64,000 nt of DNA from Alligator mississippiensis (lineage: Eukaryota; Chordata; Crocodylia; Alligatoridae). Of this stretch, positions 1 through 12,215 are shown piece by piece. The notes beneath the pieces were generated by a model. That model did not search any database, was not told the DNA's origin, and saw only the letters and a list, made by a program, of their open reading frames with translations. Numbering within the stretch: the stretch's first letter is position 1; the number at the start of each line of letters is the position of its first letter. The stretch covers positions 213,658,978 through 213,722,977 of the forward strand of contig NC_081828.1 in assembly GCF_030867095.1 (NCBI RefSeq). Reading direction: 5' to 3'. The position numbers and the translations under genes were made by a program.

Positions 1-1605
1 AACCCCGACTTGCTCCACTTCCAGGGACATGCTTTAGAGATTGCCAGGGACACATCTCTGTAAGCAGGGAAAGCTGGGACACTCTGGTGTGGTCCACCAG
101 TCCGCTGATTGTCAGTCCCAGCATGAGGACTGTACCGAAGCATCCTGGCTTTCCCCATTTCCAGAGCCACAGCCCTGACCATCTTCCGGTGCCCTAGGAA
201 TTGCCAGGGAAGCATCTCTGGAAGTGGGGAACACATTGTCCTTCATTTCACAAGCTCAGTGGGCAGGACAACAGTCAATACATGGTTCCAGATCATGTGC
301 GGGGATGCATCCCAGCATGGCTGATGTGCTTCATTTGGCAACATCTATTTCTAGATTATGCCAGCTCAGGTCTTCAGGACCTACTGGTGGCAGCACAGCT
401 ACCCATGGCTTCTCCCATAGGGAAGGACTCAGCCGTCCTCCTACGTGTGGGCTTGCTCTTTGAACAGATGGGAGATGCTGAGCTGGCAATGATAGGCATG
501 GTCAGGGCTGTTAGGTATGCAGGACTGTTAGGTGAGGAGGGTATCTTCCCCTGAAGGGGTGCATGGGTTAGGGTTAGGGAGGCAGCACAGCTGCATGAGC
601 ATCCTTCCCTCTGGCTGTGGTGGTGTAGCTGTGTTGCAGATACAGCTGAGTGGGCTGGGGACCCTCTGGGGTGAATATGCAGGCTTTGTGAGGAGGGCAG
701 AGACTGAGGACGTGCTTTCAGCCACAGCAGATGGATCTGGCTGTAAGGCCAAGTGAACCACAGCTGTGGGTGACCCCACAATGGGTCCAGCAGAGGATCT
801 CTCCACTGAGTGCAGGGATGCGGTAGCCACCAGGGAGCATGACCTTGCTACATTATGGTATGCAGCCAACATGTCCGCGGTGGCCTGTACCAAAGTACCA
901 GACAACGGAGTGATGCAGGAAGGGTGCTGGGAGGGAGGAGTGCCAATATGGCCTTGGGTAGCCTTGGCCACCACCTGTGGAGAGCCCTGTGGAGGACTCT
1001 TGAGGGCACATGCCCAAAATAGCTGCCCTCCCCAGACCACTCCCCAGGGGCTCATCCTTCCTGTTGCTAGTGGTGAGGGCTGGGGTGCGGTGTCTCTTCA
1101 GGCCTCACCCACCTGTCATGCTGAGGTCACCCTCCACTGAGCTGAAGTTGATGGCTGTGATTTAAAGGAAATAGTTATTTACATCCCAGGCTCCAGGAAA
1201 ATGAGCTCAGACTACCGCCTTCAGGGGATCAAGGGTGGAGAGCCACATGCTGGATACAGGCTGCCCAGTCAAAGCGTCCCATGCTTCCATCATAGTCTTA
1301 GCCAGCTGCCTCCGGTCCCTCCCTTTTTTTTGGCTGGACATTGTAGTCTATGTTTGGTCTGTTCCCTCCCACCCAACCACATTGACCTGCTGCTGCAGCT
1401 CTCCCTACGTGCTCTGAGGGAGCCTCCTCCACTGTCAGCTCCCACAGGCACTGAGCAGGGGAGGGGTGAAGGTGGGGTGGCATGTGGGGGCCATCACAGC
1501 TCCCATCTCTGGTCTCCTTAGACCTGGTCCAGCTGCCTCCATCAATTTCTTTGCAGGCTTCAAGCAAACTGGATCCCCAGACCTGAGGCTGCCTGGGCAT
1601 TTGGA
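1..1605. other. Intergenic, no gene recognised
   Basis: Open frames here overlap on both strands, have no recognisable domain and look like chance frames in G+C-rich DNA. The only local structure noted is a short run of about two and a half TTAGGG hexamers near 565-580. I see no splice-bounded exon. Confidence 0.5.
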
Positions 1606-2535
1606 CTAGGGTCAGACATTCAAAAAGCCTGAGCCTGAATTGATTCAATCTTTGCAAGTTAGTCTAACGTGGCTAGGCTGAACTGGTTTGTAGCCTCACA
1701 GACATCCCTTCTGGACTGAGGAAATGCAGGTACATGCCTGCAGTGGCTCAGGCTAGAAGCTGGGGGGTGCAAGAGGAGCCCTCCCTTCCCTTCCTCAGTG
1801 CTGAGTATAGCGGGGGCATGGCTAGACCCTGGCAGGACGCTCTGATTAGGGAGGGGTTCCCCCCCACCCTTGCTGTTGATAACAAAGCATGGAGTTACAC
1901 AGGGAGTTGTTAGCATTTATCAACACATCAAACAAAACAACATCCTTCAAGCTCTTCTTAAGCAACTTCTAAGGAAGGAATGGAGGGACATTACCAACTA
2001 CCTGCTGATTAACTCCAAAAAGCTTTAAGCTGATACTGTCCTGTCTGCCTTTGTCCCATCTCCTACAGCATGGACCTTAGCCAGCATGTGGTCTGCTGGG
2101 TAATGCTGAGAGGTTTCTGTGCAAGCCAGAGAGGATGGGGGATCCCTGCTTTAGCAGGGAGTGGTGGGGGGAGAGGGGAGCAGGAGAAAACCAGGCAGAC
2201 ACCGTTGTACCTGCAGTCTCTGCTGGAGCTCCAGCCAGGGAGCAGAGGGGAGGGACCAGCCCTGCTGGGCTGGAGCCGAGAGCAGAGCCCTGCCCAAGGT
2301 TGCAAAGCAACTGGGATGCTGGAGGACTCTGATTTAACTTAAATCAGGAAGGGGTCTGGGACAGACACTGCATAAACTGGTTTGACCCAAATCAGTTAAG
2401 TCTGATACTACATTCAACCAGGTATATTTCAAACCGGTTTCAGCCATTTTCAAACTGGTTTTTGTGCACTGAAGAATGGGTTATACTTTATTTTTTCACT
2501 GATCACTTTAACCCTGAATTGTAACTGTCTAGCTG
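1606..2535. repeat. Dispersed repeat, copy 1 of a family with inverted termini
   Basis: This stretch aligns by eye, in the same orientation, with 36333-37485. Shared blocks include a start reading CTAGGG(T/A)CAGACAT, a subterminal block with GAATTGATTCAATCTTTGCA, a middle block around TGCAGTGGCTCAGGCTAGAAGC, and an end rich in ACTGGTTT and CAGTTAAG motifs. The 3' terminus is more decayed than in copy 2. It carries no transposase frame, so it is probably a non-autonomous DNA transposon. Confidence 0.6.
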
Positions 2536-2846
2536 ACTCTGGTGAGACTGGTGTCCTCAGCTGCTGGGAGATGCTGCTGTGCTGCTCACTCCCTCGCTAC
2601 AGCGATTGAAAATACGGTCCAGACCTTGCGTCTGAGTGCACTGCTGGCCTGGCCCCGGACTGATCTAGCCACTCTTACAGAAACCAAACATTCGACCCGC
2701 AGCAGCAACTACATTGTACAGCTCGGCATAACATCACACACCTAGAACGTACAACTCTGAGGCCTACAGCACACACCTCTCACCACCCTCATGCACCCTC
2801 TCTATGCAGACCCAAGTGCGTGCATAGACACACACAGAGGCACACT

Positions 2847-3095
2847 GGGCATGTCTACACGTGCATTAATGCACTGTTGCTACTGCAGATTAAGTTTAGT
2901 ACCTCTAATATGGGGTATTACATAAATGTGTGGTAGCCGGTGCTAATGTGCTACAGCAATGGTGCATGGTCTTTTTGTGACACTTAATGCACAGTAGATT
3001 CATTGTACTGTGCATTAGCATGGGTTTTGCCGTGGTGCATTAATGCGCAGTAGAATTAGCTTACTGCGCATTAAGCGTTTCATGTAGATGTGCCC
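2847..3095. mobile_element. MITE-like element with imperfect terminal inverted repeats
   Basis: The left end reads GGGCATGTCTACACG and the reverse complement of the right end reads GGGCACATCTACATG. The interior is full of GCATTAATGC-type palindromic words. It has no coding capacity. The short length, inverted ends and A+T-rich body suit a non-autonomous DNA transposon; the superfamily is uncertain because no clear target-site duplication is visible. Confidence 0.5.
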
Positions 3096-4196
3096 ACCGA
3101 GGCTCACAGACACACACACACCCAGATCCTCCTGCCATGTGATTTTATATCAATGGGGGCTTGGTAACTCCCACCTCATCACCCTCCAGTCACGTACTGA
3201 ATATTCTAGTCTCCTTGGTGACAGTTGCTGCCACTCGTTTAAAATGCTACAATCTTTCACTCAATAGCTCTCATGTCTCACTTTTACCTTGGGGTTGTCC
3301 CCTCACACACCTGTCAATCATCAAAACTCTAGCATCATGCACAGAAAAGTAAGTCCAAAATTAAAAGTTCACCCCTTCCAGGCCTTTCTAAACTAGGCCT
3401 CAGATTCACGTGCTTGACAATGGGTTTGCCAGAACGACAGAACAGAGCAAACCAAAACCCGAACCTACATCGTTGAATGCCTGCCACGCTTTTCCCAAGC
3501 TAAACCTACTGTCTTTTTTTCCAGACGTTGCCCTGATCACAAAGGCACTTGACATCTGGTTGTGAACCCAGCACAGAGAAGGCATCAAGAAGCTGATCTG
3601 GAGTCCGGAATTTTATGCTTCAACCCACTGACCCGCCCTCGTGGAAAACTCGATCACTCTTGAGTTCTTTAAAGAGTAACATTTCGGTGGTTAAAACAGT
3701 TCCCTGTTGAAAGGCCGTGCTCTTTGTTTCCTTCCACGTTGTCCTCAAAGGATTAAATTAGAGGTCCAATGATTCGATAACCTTGGCGGGACTCTGGGAA
3801 AGTGGCTGTAAGCTACTGGGGGCTTGGAGGTCTGACACACCAGTTTGAGGGTCAAGCACAGGTGGGCTATTGAAACCCACCTGAAGTTAGCACTTGAAGA
3901 GATGAGACGATAGCCCCTCTTCCAGGGTTGTTGAGTCTTCGACACTTCTGCCGAGCCTGGGTGGCAGGGATTTTTTGATGGGACCAAAAGTTTGAAGCAG
4001 CTATCCAAGAGTAACAACATGAGACTCAACTCTCTGAGCTAGATGACTCCATAATACACATACTTAGAGCATTCAGCTCAGCTTCCACTTGTGGATCCAT
4101 ATATTGTTTGAGGTGGACTCTTCATCTTCAAACGATCCTCTTGCCTTTTAATTTCTGAATGTGACACAAGGCCATTTAGTCAGGGGTATCTCAAGC
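3096..4196. other. ACKR2 upstream region, no coding exon seen
   Basis: No coding exon is recognised. The coding part of ACKR2 is usually one exon preceded by non-coding 5' exons, so this stretch may hold an intron and part of the 5' UTR. A pyrimidine-rich run ending near 4155, and a CAG at 4181-4183, could serve as the acceptor of the coding exon. That is inference. Confidence 0.35.
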
Positions 4197-5297
4197 ATGG
4201 CAATGGCTTTTACATCTGCTATGACACTTTCCATGGACATTCCTCCCAACATGACCTACTATGAGTATCAATATTCAGAGGAGGAGGACTATAGTCAATT
4301 TTTGGTGTGCAGAAAAGAAAACGTTGTGTCGTTCGGCAAAGTGTTCCTGCCGGTGCTTTATAGCTTGGTGTGTTTGCTTGGATTAGTTGGGAACTTACTC
4401 CTATTTATCATCCTCCTCAAGTACATTAAGAAGAGGAGGATGACGGAGGTGTACCTGATAAATCTGACCATTTCGGACCTTCTCTTTGTGGCAACACTCC
4501 CTTTCTGGGCCACGCACACGGCTTCTGAATGGGTGTTTGGAACGGTGTTGTGTAAGATCATTAGTACCATCTACACCATGAACTTCTACAGCGGCATCTT
4601 CTTTGTGAGCTGCATGAGTCTGGATATGTACTTGGAGATTGTTCATGCGTGGTCCAGTAGAAATTCCAGGACATCAGACAAGTGTTTCCTTGTCCCTTTA
4701 GTGGTGTGGATTGCTTCCATACTGCTGTCTGTTCCCGACGCTGTCTTTATGCACGTGGAGAAGCTCCACGACGGGAAATTGGTGTGCAACCACGACTACA
4801 GCCAGCACAGCTCCATCTGGAAGATTACCCTCCGATTTCTGCAGATCGTGCTGGGCTTTCTCGTCCCATTCCTCTGCATGCTTTTCTTTTATATACGCAT
4901 CACTTGTGTCCTCACCACGTATAAGCCCCCTAGCAAAAAAAGAGCTCTCCAGCTTGTCATTGTCCTGGTGACTGTTTTCTTTGTCCTGTGGTTCCCTTAT
5001 AACATCACCCTGTTTCTTCACTCGCTGCAAGACCTTCATGTGTTTAAGGACTGCGAAACCAGCCAGCACCTGGACTACGCTGTGCAAGTCACCGAGAGCC
5101 TCGCCTTTGTTCACAGCTGCCTCAATCCTCTCCTGTATGCCTTTGTGAACAAGCGGTTCAGGTTGTACTTAAAGAAGATATTGGGGGCAGTCTTCAGGAA
5201 GCAGAAAATCCTCATTTTCCAGCCCTCTGAGACGAGTCAGTTTTCTAGTAAGCGCACAGCCCAAATAGAAATGCTAAGCATCACCAACCTGTCCTAA
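4197..5297 (+). CDS. ACKR2: Atypical chemokine receptor 2 (D6), single coding exon
   Basis: Seven-transmembrane receptor of 366 residues. ACKR2 binds inflammatory CC chemokines and internalises them for degradation without G-protein signalling. The start chosen is the ATG with A at -3 and G at +4 (AGCATGG); the frame is open 36 bases further upstream but only from a GTG. The N-terminus has an N-glycosylation site (NMT) and a Tyr/acidic stretch (YYEYQYSEEEDY) suited to tyrosine sulfation. Segments closely matching human ACKR2 as I recall it include VVSFGKVFLPV, NFYSGIFF, FFVLWFPYN, and SQHLDYA..VTES. The second-loop motif is DMYLEIV (residues 143-149) where classical receptors have DRYLAIV and human ACKR2 has DKYLEIV. 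TM7 keeps a canonical NPLLY. The C-terminal tail is shorter than in mammals. Human ACKR2 also neighbours CYP8B1, which supports orthology. Confidence 0.93.
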   Translation: MAMAFTSAMTLSMDIPPNMTYYEYQYSEEEDYSQFLVCRKENVVSFGKVFLPVLYSLVCLLGLVGNLLLFIILLKYIKKRRMTEVYLINLTISDLLFVATLPFWATHTASEWVFGTVLCKIISTIYTMNFYSGIFFVSCMSLDMYLEIVHAWSSRNSRTSDKCFLVPLVVWIASILLSVPDAVFMHVEKLHDGKLVCNHDYSQHSSIWKITLRFLQIVLGFLVPFLCMLFFYIRITCVLTTYKPPSKKRALQLVIVLVTVFFVLWFPYNITLFLHSLQDLHVFKDCETSQHLDYAVQVTESLAFVHSCLNPLLYAFVNKRFRLYLKKILGAVFRKQKILIFQPSETSQFSSKRTAQIEMLSITNLS

Positions 5298-5351
5298 ATA
5301 TTAAGATTTTATCACTGCTTATGCTTTAACATCACAAATTTTGCTGCTTTG

Positions 5352-5361
5352 GGGGGGGGGG
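5352..5361. repeat. Poly-G run in ACKR2 3' flank
   Basis: Ten consecutive G residues just past the ACKR2 stop codon. A polymorphic mononucleotide run is likely, and assembly error is common at such sites. Confidence 0.6.
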
Positions 5362-5715
5362 TCAGGAAAGGTAAGGGAGAGGGGTTGGAGCACAAAGCTG
5401 GAAATGAGGAATAATCCCATCCCTGACAGTAGCTGTCTCAGTCACTGTGGGCAAACCACAACCATTCCCTTTCTCTAAACTGATGGGGATGGGCATCTGT
5501 TGTTGCAATTCTCTCTGAAATGTGCCCCTACAATGGAGTAATCCCAGGGAAATTGGGGTGACTCTGAATTCATGTGAAAATGTCTGAGAGCAAAACCCTG
5601 GGCAGTAACCACGAGCTCACTCCACAATTGTAACCGTGAACTATGTCACATATGCAAGGGGATGATTCAGGAGGAGCCCAGGAGATGTGTATCTGGTAGT
5701 TAAATATTAGAACAG

Positions 5716-6118
5716 GAGCAACAGCATGTGCACACCCACACAGATATATGATTATATAAAAATATATATGCATAAAATGCATACATATATATAGGATTAC
5801 ATATCCATAGATACACATACACAGCATTATATATGAATACACACACATATAGGAATTATATATACATACACACACATCCACATAGGAAGTGTATATAAAA
5901 ACACACACACATACACACGCATAGGGATTATATATAAAACACATACACAGGAATTACATATAAATACACACACATACACATAGGAATTTATATATAAATA
6001 TACACACATATAGGAATTATATATGAATATATACACACATACATATATGTGTGTATTTATACATAAATACACACATACACATATTGGAATTATATATACA
6101 ATACACACAAACACACTC
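5716..6118. repeat. CA/TA-rich minisatellite
   Basis: About ten diverged tandem units of roughly 30-45 bases, each combining CACACATA runs with a block such as TAGGAATTATATATAAATAC. Open frames across it on the minus strand are low-complexity (Tyr, Ile, Cys, Val) and are not genes. A possible AATAAA at 6149-6154 lies just beyond it and could end a long ACKR2 3' UTR, but that is speculative. Confidence 0.85.
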
Positions 6119-6159
6119 AGGTGTTGCAGAAAGTAAGAGCAATATCAAAATAAAAGGAT

Positions 6160-9130
6160 TTTGTATGCAATGAATGGGAAACTACCCAGCAATGAGAAAT
6201 AATGGGCAGCATTGTCGAGCTTACCCATCATTTATGACTCCATAGAGAAGTGATATGGTCCTGTTAGTTTGCTCATTGCATGCAAACTGATATAAGTGTA
6301 ATTGCGTTACTGTTGGAAATACCTGGGTGTGTTGCTCTGTATTTAACCTGTTAATATCAAGTAATTTTATGAAGAGATTTGCAAGGCAGGGCAGTACCAT
6401 TTCCCTGCGTTTTCCAGGTGGCCAAGCAGCAGGCCAGTGGCAGAGGAAGGTCTCTTGAGTTTCAGGCCAGAGGCCAGAGAGTCTGTGGAACAAGGGAAGG
6501 AGGATTTGCAAAGACTCTTTGAACTGAGGAGGGGATGGAAAGGAGGCACACAAAGAACCCTTGCAGTCGGGGGGCAGAGGCAGGTGAGGAGATAGAGGGA
6601 TGCAAAGCGCCCCGACCTTGGCAATGCACCCATCCTGCAACCATAACATTCAACCCCCTACAGCAGCCGTCACGGCGATCCACTCCCAGTTGGATCTTAG
6701 GGGAGGAAGAGCTGTGGAGAAGGTGGGATTGCTATGTCCTGTGTCTGTCATCATTGTGTGTGCCTCAATTGCTTTTTGCTGTTACCCACGGGGGTTGAAT
6801 CACGTGAAGAGAGGGAGCGAGATGTGGCTGTCTGCACATACTTGGGTGAAAGGTGCTGGTGGCACTGAGCAGGATCCAAGATGTCAGGATCCCAGCCACT
6901 GACCTGTGGGCTTGAGGGCTACTAGATCTGAAGCCACAGCAAGTGGAGTAGTAGACTAGGGGCCAGGCTCAAGCGAGGGGCTCTGCACCCAGCACCAGAG
7001 CAGCGGTGGCTTCACCTGGGATACGTGGCAGTGCCTAGAGAGCCACACACTCCACAGGCACGAGATGAACCTGTCTGCACCCTGGATGCCCGGAGCTGAG
7101 AAAATGAAAAGTGCTAACAGCGGGAATAGGGGAATGATCTCTACCATGCTGGCGGTGGAAAAAACAACTCTGGACTGTTGCCAAGGGACCTGTGTGGGGG
7201 GTGGTGGCACTTGCTGTTATTTTGGCACTCAGATATTTTATCTGTTGAAAAATGAATGCGTTTAACAATGTGCTTTCCCTTTTAACCTATAATTAATTCC
7301 TGCTTGGATAACCCTGGAGTGTGGTGGGGATGTGGCTCACTGCATACATGCAAATGGTGTAATTTAGCATCCTTACCTGTCTGGGTAATATTTCAGAAAT
7401 GTAAATAAATGTTTCAGAAATCGAATTCTTTCGGAAGTGTAAATGTTAAGAACAAAATCCTAGGAATTGAATGCTTATGGCCAGACAATGTTCCTATGTC
7501 CTCATTCGTTTGCAAGGCATGAAGTTATTTCTAATATAAGCCATCAGAAACTGAACAAATTCTGTAGATGTCAAGAAGTGAATATTACACTTCCTAGGAA
7601 ACAAAGGGTTTCCTAGGAATATTCTTCAAAAGGGTTCATGTTATGTTCTTGCTAGTTCCAGCAGTCCTCACCTTCAGCTCAGTCCTTTGTTTCCTGGGCA
7701 CACTTGCTGCACAGGAAACCCTTAAATATAACTTAGTCTGCACTCAGCATCAACCATCCATCCAGTCCCTTAAAGGTTTACTCCTTCCCCAGGAGCCCTA
7801 TGGCTCCTTTTGGAAGTGTGCCCCGGCTTCTCCTTCCTCAGAGCTTTTTGACTCCCTGTGGCTACTGCTTATCTCCCTCAGCTGGCTCAGTCCTCCCGAG
7901 CAGCCTGTAGCTGGAGCCTCTGAAGCCTGCAGACTGCCTCCAGGCTCCTTGAGCTGGCAGTCTGCTACATAGCGCTTCTTGGAGTAAAGGTACAGAGGGC
8001 ATTCTGGTTAATAAGTGATGGGAAAGAAAGAGAAAACATTACGTCAGCAGAATCACTGTGATCTATAATATTTCTCTAGGCATTCCTGGAAGCACAAGTG
8101 GGTTTTATGAGCTAAAAAGTAACGGGGATGCTAAACATTCGTGACAGTACAAATCACAATCAACAGTCAAGGCCGCCAGTTCATGGCCTATAATAAAGGC
8201 TCACCTTGAAACAGAAAAATGCTGATTATTAGCTGATTTCTGATCAACCTCACACTTGTGGGAGTTTCAAGTTCAGGGTTATTGCAATGTTGGCCTGAGG
8301 TTCAAAGCTGCCGGTCAGTTGGACCTCTCACTGACTCCAACTGGGATCAGTCTAGACTTGAAACTGGTTAATTACAAACTGATGCTGTGTAGAGATGGGC
8401 AAATAATTGACTTTTGGAGCCAGTGGCCAAAACAGGTCAGGGGGAAAACACTAGGAAAAAAAATACTTTTATGTAGATGCCAAATTTCTCTGATCTCTTT
8501 TTTTCCTCTATGAAATGAAAATCCACAAATTATATTTAAGAAATCATTTAGGATTGAATAAGATGTTCTCTTCTGGGGGACTTGGTTTCCCTTTAAATAA
8601 AAGTAGCTCTACTCTTAAACTAAATGTGGTCTTGAAGTACAAAATACAAGTATTTTGTTTCATTTTAGAAAATGACAAAAAAAAAATTGATGTTTTCAAT
8701 TTTGTTTTGTTTTGTCTTCTCAGTTAATTTGACATAAATTTGTGAATGGTTTGTGAACTATATTTTTGGTGGAAAAACTTCACAGGAAAAAATTCACTTA
8801 GGCCTAGCCAGGTTGCTCTGACTGAGCATGCACTTCACTTCAAAATTATTCAGCTTGTTGTGCAAATCTTTCCATTTATAATTATCCTGGACAAACTACA
8901 AGTCAGTGTACATGGTTGCTGGTCCAGTAGATAAATCAGCAGCAAGGTGATAGAGCACAGCACATTTTGTTTAAGCATAATGTTCAAGCCCTCTATTGTT
9001 GGCTAAACCATGCCCCCTTCTAGGAGTCTGCTTTTTCAGTGACTCAGAAGAAAAGAAGAGCTGTCCAGTTGACCATTCTCCTTGGTAGGGTGTTCACGCC
9101 TAGTTTCATAGTTGTTAGGTGCACCTTATG
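6160..9130. other. Intergenic, no gene recognised
   Basis: Short frames occur on both strands, none with a domain, splice context or similarity I can name. Composition changes from mixed (6.2-7.2 kb) to A+T-rich (7.3-9.0 kb). No structural repeat stands out. Confidence 0.5.
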
Positions 9131-12100
9131 GATTTCATAGATTTCATAGACATTCGGGCTAGAAGGGACCTCAGGAGATCATCGAGTCCAGCCCCGTGCC
9201 CCAAGGGGAGGAAGTCAGCAGGGATCATAGGATCCCAGCAAGATAGACATCCAAATATCTTTTGAAGGTGTTCAAAGTAGGTGCTTGAACCACCTCCAGC
9301 GGCAGGCTATTCCAGACCTTGGGGGCTCGGACAGTGAAGAAGTTCTTCCTTATGTCCAGCCTGAAATGGTCACGGAGGATTTTATAACCATTCAACCTCA
9401 TCATCCCTTAGGGTGCTCTGGTGAACAAATTTTTCCCCAGATACTGGTGGTCACCCCTGATAAACTTATAGGTGGCCATCAGATCACCCCTGAGCTTGCA
9501 CTTTTCGAGGCTGAAAAGTCCCATAGCTCTCAGCCTGTTGTGGTAAGGCCTGTTCTCCTGACCTCTGATCATGCGTGTGGCTCTTCTCTGAACTCTCTCA
9601 AGCTTCTCCACATCCTTTTTGAATTGTGTAGCCCAAAACTGGATGCAGTACTCCAGCTGCGGCCTCACCAAGTCCGAGTACAAGGGGAGAATGACGTCCC
9701 GGGATTTGTTTGAGAAGCACCTATGGATGCAAGCCAGTGTTTTGCTTGCTTTACTAGCTGCAGCATCACACTGCAGGCTCATGTTCATCTTGTGGTCAGT
9801 CCTGACCCCCAAGTCCCTTTTGTCCAAAGTGCTAGCCAGTGCAGCACTGCCGAGCCTATAAGCACGCTGCGGGTTTTTCCTCCCAAGGTGGAGAACCTTG
9901 CATTTTTTGGTGTTAAATGCCATCAGGTTCTCATCCACCCATTCCTTGAGCCTATCAAGGTCAACCTGGATTGCCCTCCTTTCCTCAGGGCTGGACACTT
10001 TACCCCAAAGTTTGGTGTCATCAGTGAACTTGGCCAGTCCACTTCTGACTCCAATGTCTACAGCATTAATGAAGATGTTGAACAATACAGGCCCAAGGAC
10101 AGAGCCTTGGGGGACCCCACTGGTCACAGGGCACCACGATGATTAACTTCCATCAACCACCACTCTCTGGGTCCTGCCACATAGCCAATTCTCCAGCCAG
10201 CAGATCATGGAGAAGCCGAGACCACAGTTGGCCAGTTTTGCCAAGAGGTGATCATGGGATACCAGATTGAAGGCTTTTTTAAAGTCAAGATATACGATAT
10301 CAATCTCTTCCCCCTTGTCCAGGTGATAGGTCACCTGCTCATAAAAGGAAATAAGATTGGCCAAGCAAGACCTACCTGTGACAAACCCATGCTGGGTATC
10401 CCTCAGGATTTTGCCATCGGCCAGTCTGATGAGGATGGTCTCTTTGATAATCTTTTCTAGGATCTTCCCCAGGATAGAGGTCAGGCTGATGTGCCTATAG
10501 TTTGCTGGATCTACTTTCCTCCATTTCTTGAAGATAGGAGCAACATTGGCCTTCTTCCAATCTTTGGGCACTTCACCAGAGTGCCAGGAGCTCTCAAAGA
10601 TCTGTGCCAGGGGCTGGGCTATGATGCTAGCCATCTTCTTGAGTACCCTGGGGTGTAAGCTGTCAGGGCCAGCTGACTTGAAGGTGTCCAGCCTCTTGAG
10701 GTGTTCCTTCATGCGGTCAGCACTGATGGAGGGCAGGGGATCTCCCTCACCCAGGCCTCCCTGTCCCGTAACGGGCAGGGGCATCCCTTGGGACTGATGA
10801 AAGACTGACGCAAAGTACCCATTTAGCAAGTTGGCTTTTTCCTGGGTGTCAGTTGTCAGTTGTCCTATCTGCTTTAGCAGGGGTGGGTCCAGTGTTGCCC
10901 TTGGTTTTCCTCCGGCTCCCTACATATCTAAAAAAGGACTTTTTATTGTTCTTGCTACTTGTAGCCAGTTGGAGTTCAGTCGCAGCCTTGGCTTTCCTGG
11001 TTCACTCCCTGCAAGTCTGGATGAATGCAGAGTATTCCTCCTTGGAGATGGATCCTGTCCTCCATCCTTTGTAGGCCTTTCTTTTTAGATGCAGGAAGTC
11101 CGCTATTTCCCTGCAGAGCCTTGGGTGCTGCTGTGCCCTCTTGCTGCCTTTCCTCTGAGATGGGATAGACTTTGCTTGTGCATCGAGGATCGCTCCCTTG
11201 AGGAGCAACCACTCTTCCTGAACTCCCCTCCCCTTGGGGTCGTGGTCCCTTAGGGCCTCACTGACAAGCCTCCTGAGCTTGTCAAAGTCAGCTTTCCTGA
11301 AGTCGAGGACTTGTGTATAGCTGACTAACTTGCCAGCTTTACGGCGGATGGTGAAGGTGATCAGCTCGTGGTCACCCAGCCTTTATCATCACCTTTATCG
11401 TTAGGTCACTGATAAGGTCATCCCCCGTTGTCAGTACCAGGTCGAGCAGTGCTTTACCTCTCACCAGCCCATAGACTTCTTGCATCAGATAGAGGTCATC
11501 AACACACATGAGAAATCTTTGCAACCACTCAGATTTGGCCGAGCACTCTTCCCGCAAGATATCCGGGTATTCGAAGTCTCCCATGATGACCATGCACCGG
11601 GAGCATGTGGCCTCGGCCAATTCCCTGGCAAACTCCGGGTCAAGTTCTTGATCCTGGGCAGGTCTGTAATAGACTCCCACCATTGTGTCCCCTGTGCCGT
11701 GTTCCCCATGGATTTTCACCAAGAGGGTCTCCAGTCATTCACCCTGGGCACCAATGTTGGCTTGCAGAGCTACATGCCGCCCCCGCCCCCACTTTCATCC
11801 ACTCAGTCTCTCCTGTACAGGGTATAGCTGTCTATGCCTGTGGCCCAGTCATGGGTGGAGTCCCACCAGGTCTCCGTTATCCCTATGACATAGTATTTAT
11901 TTGTGTTTAGCAGTAGGAGTAGTTCCCAAGCTTCTGGCATTTGTGTAGAGGCAGGCGAGTGTCCCTTTGGGGGCCCTTGCCTTGTCCGCAGAGTGTTCCA
12001 GGTCTGGGGCAGGGGTGGGCTCCCTAGGGTGCCTTGGCCTGCTGGCTTTGCAAGGGTTGCTGAGTGGGCCAGCAGTGACAGTAGTGCCCCCATCCCCTGG
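9131..12100 (-). mobile_element. CR1 LINE, long copy with most of ORF2
   Basis: The element runs right to left. Its 3' end is at 9131, a short ATTTCATAG repeat followed by the typical CR1 tail. Near 12,050 the minus strand encodes the start of the endonuclease (YTNARSLG, then IGITETWWD near 11,860). The endonuclease continues near 11,370-11,720 (VYYRPA, MGDF) and the linker region lies at 10,980-11,210. Reverse transcriptase occupies 9408-10829: SAGPDSLHPRVLK, NYRHISLTSILGKILEK, TQHGF, YLDFKKAFN, and SGVPQGSVLGPVLFNIFIN. The catalytic box reads FTDD where CR1 usually has FADD. The frame is broken between 10,143 and 10,127 and in the linker, and the 5' UTR/ORF1 part is missing, so this is a 5'-truncated, dead copy. 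It is one of the better preserved repeats in the window. Confidence 0.93.
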
Positions 12101-12106
12101 CGGGCT

Positions 12107-12215
12107 TAGATCATCGGGTCCAGCCCCCCTGCACATGAGCAGGAAAGACCGCTAGGGTCAGATGACCCCAGCAAGACAGGCATCAAGACGCCTCTTGAAG
12201 ATCACCAGGGTGATC
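12107..12215 (-). mobile_element. CR1 3'-end fragment
   Basis: The sequence matches the CR1 tail seen at 15.4 kb: AGATCATCGGGTCCAGCCC, then GGTCAGATGACCCCAGC, then CCTCTTGAAGA and CCAGGGTGATC. It abuts the 5' end of the long CR1 copy, which suggests that the longer element inserted into an older one. Confidence 0.7.

Noticed and set aside
565-580. TTAGGG repeats as an interstitial telomere
   Set aside because: Only two to three hexamers, expected by chance in such a large window.
528-1140. Overlapping frames of 124-175 codons on both strands
   Set aside because: No domain, no splice context and both strands open, typical of G+C-rich chance frames.
4698-5114. 138-codon minus-strand frame opposite ACKR2
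   Set aside because: Shadow of the ACKR2 coding frame.
5570-6114. Tyr/Ile/Cys-rich minus-strand frames
   Set aside because: Translation of a CA/TA minisatellite, not a gene.
9285-10142. Plus-strand frames across the CR1 copy
   Set aside because: Antisense shadows of the LINE reverse transcriptase.
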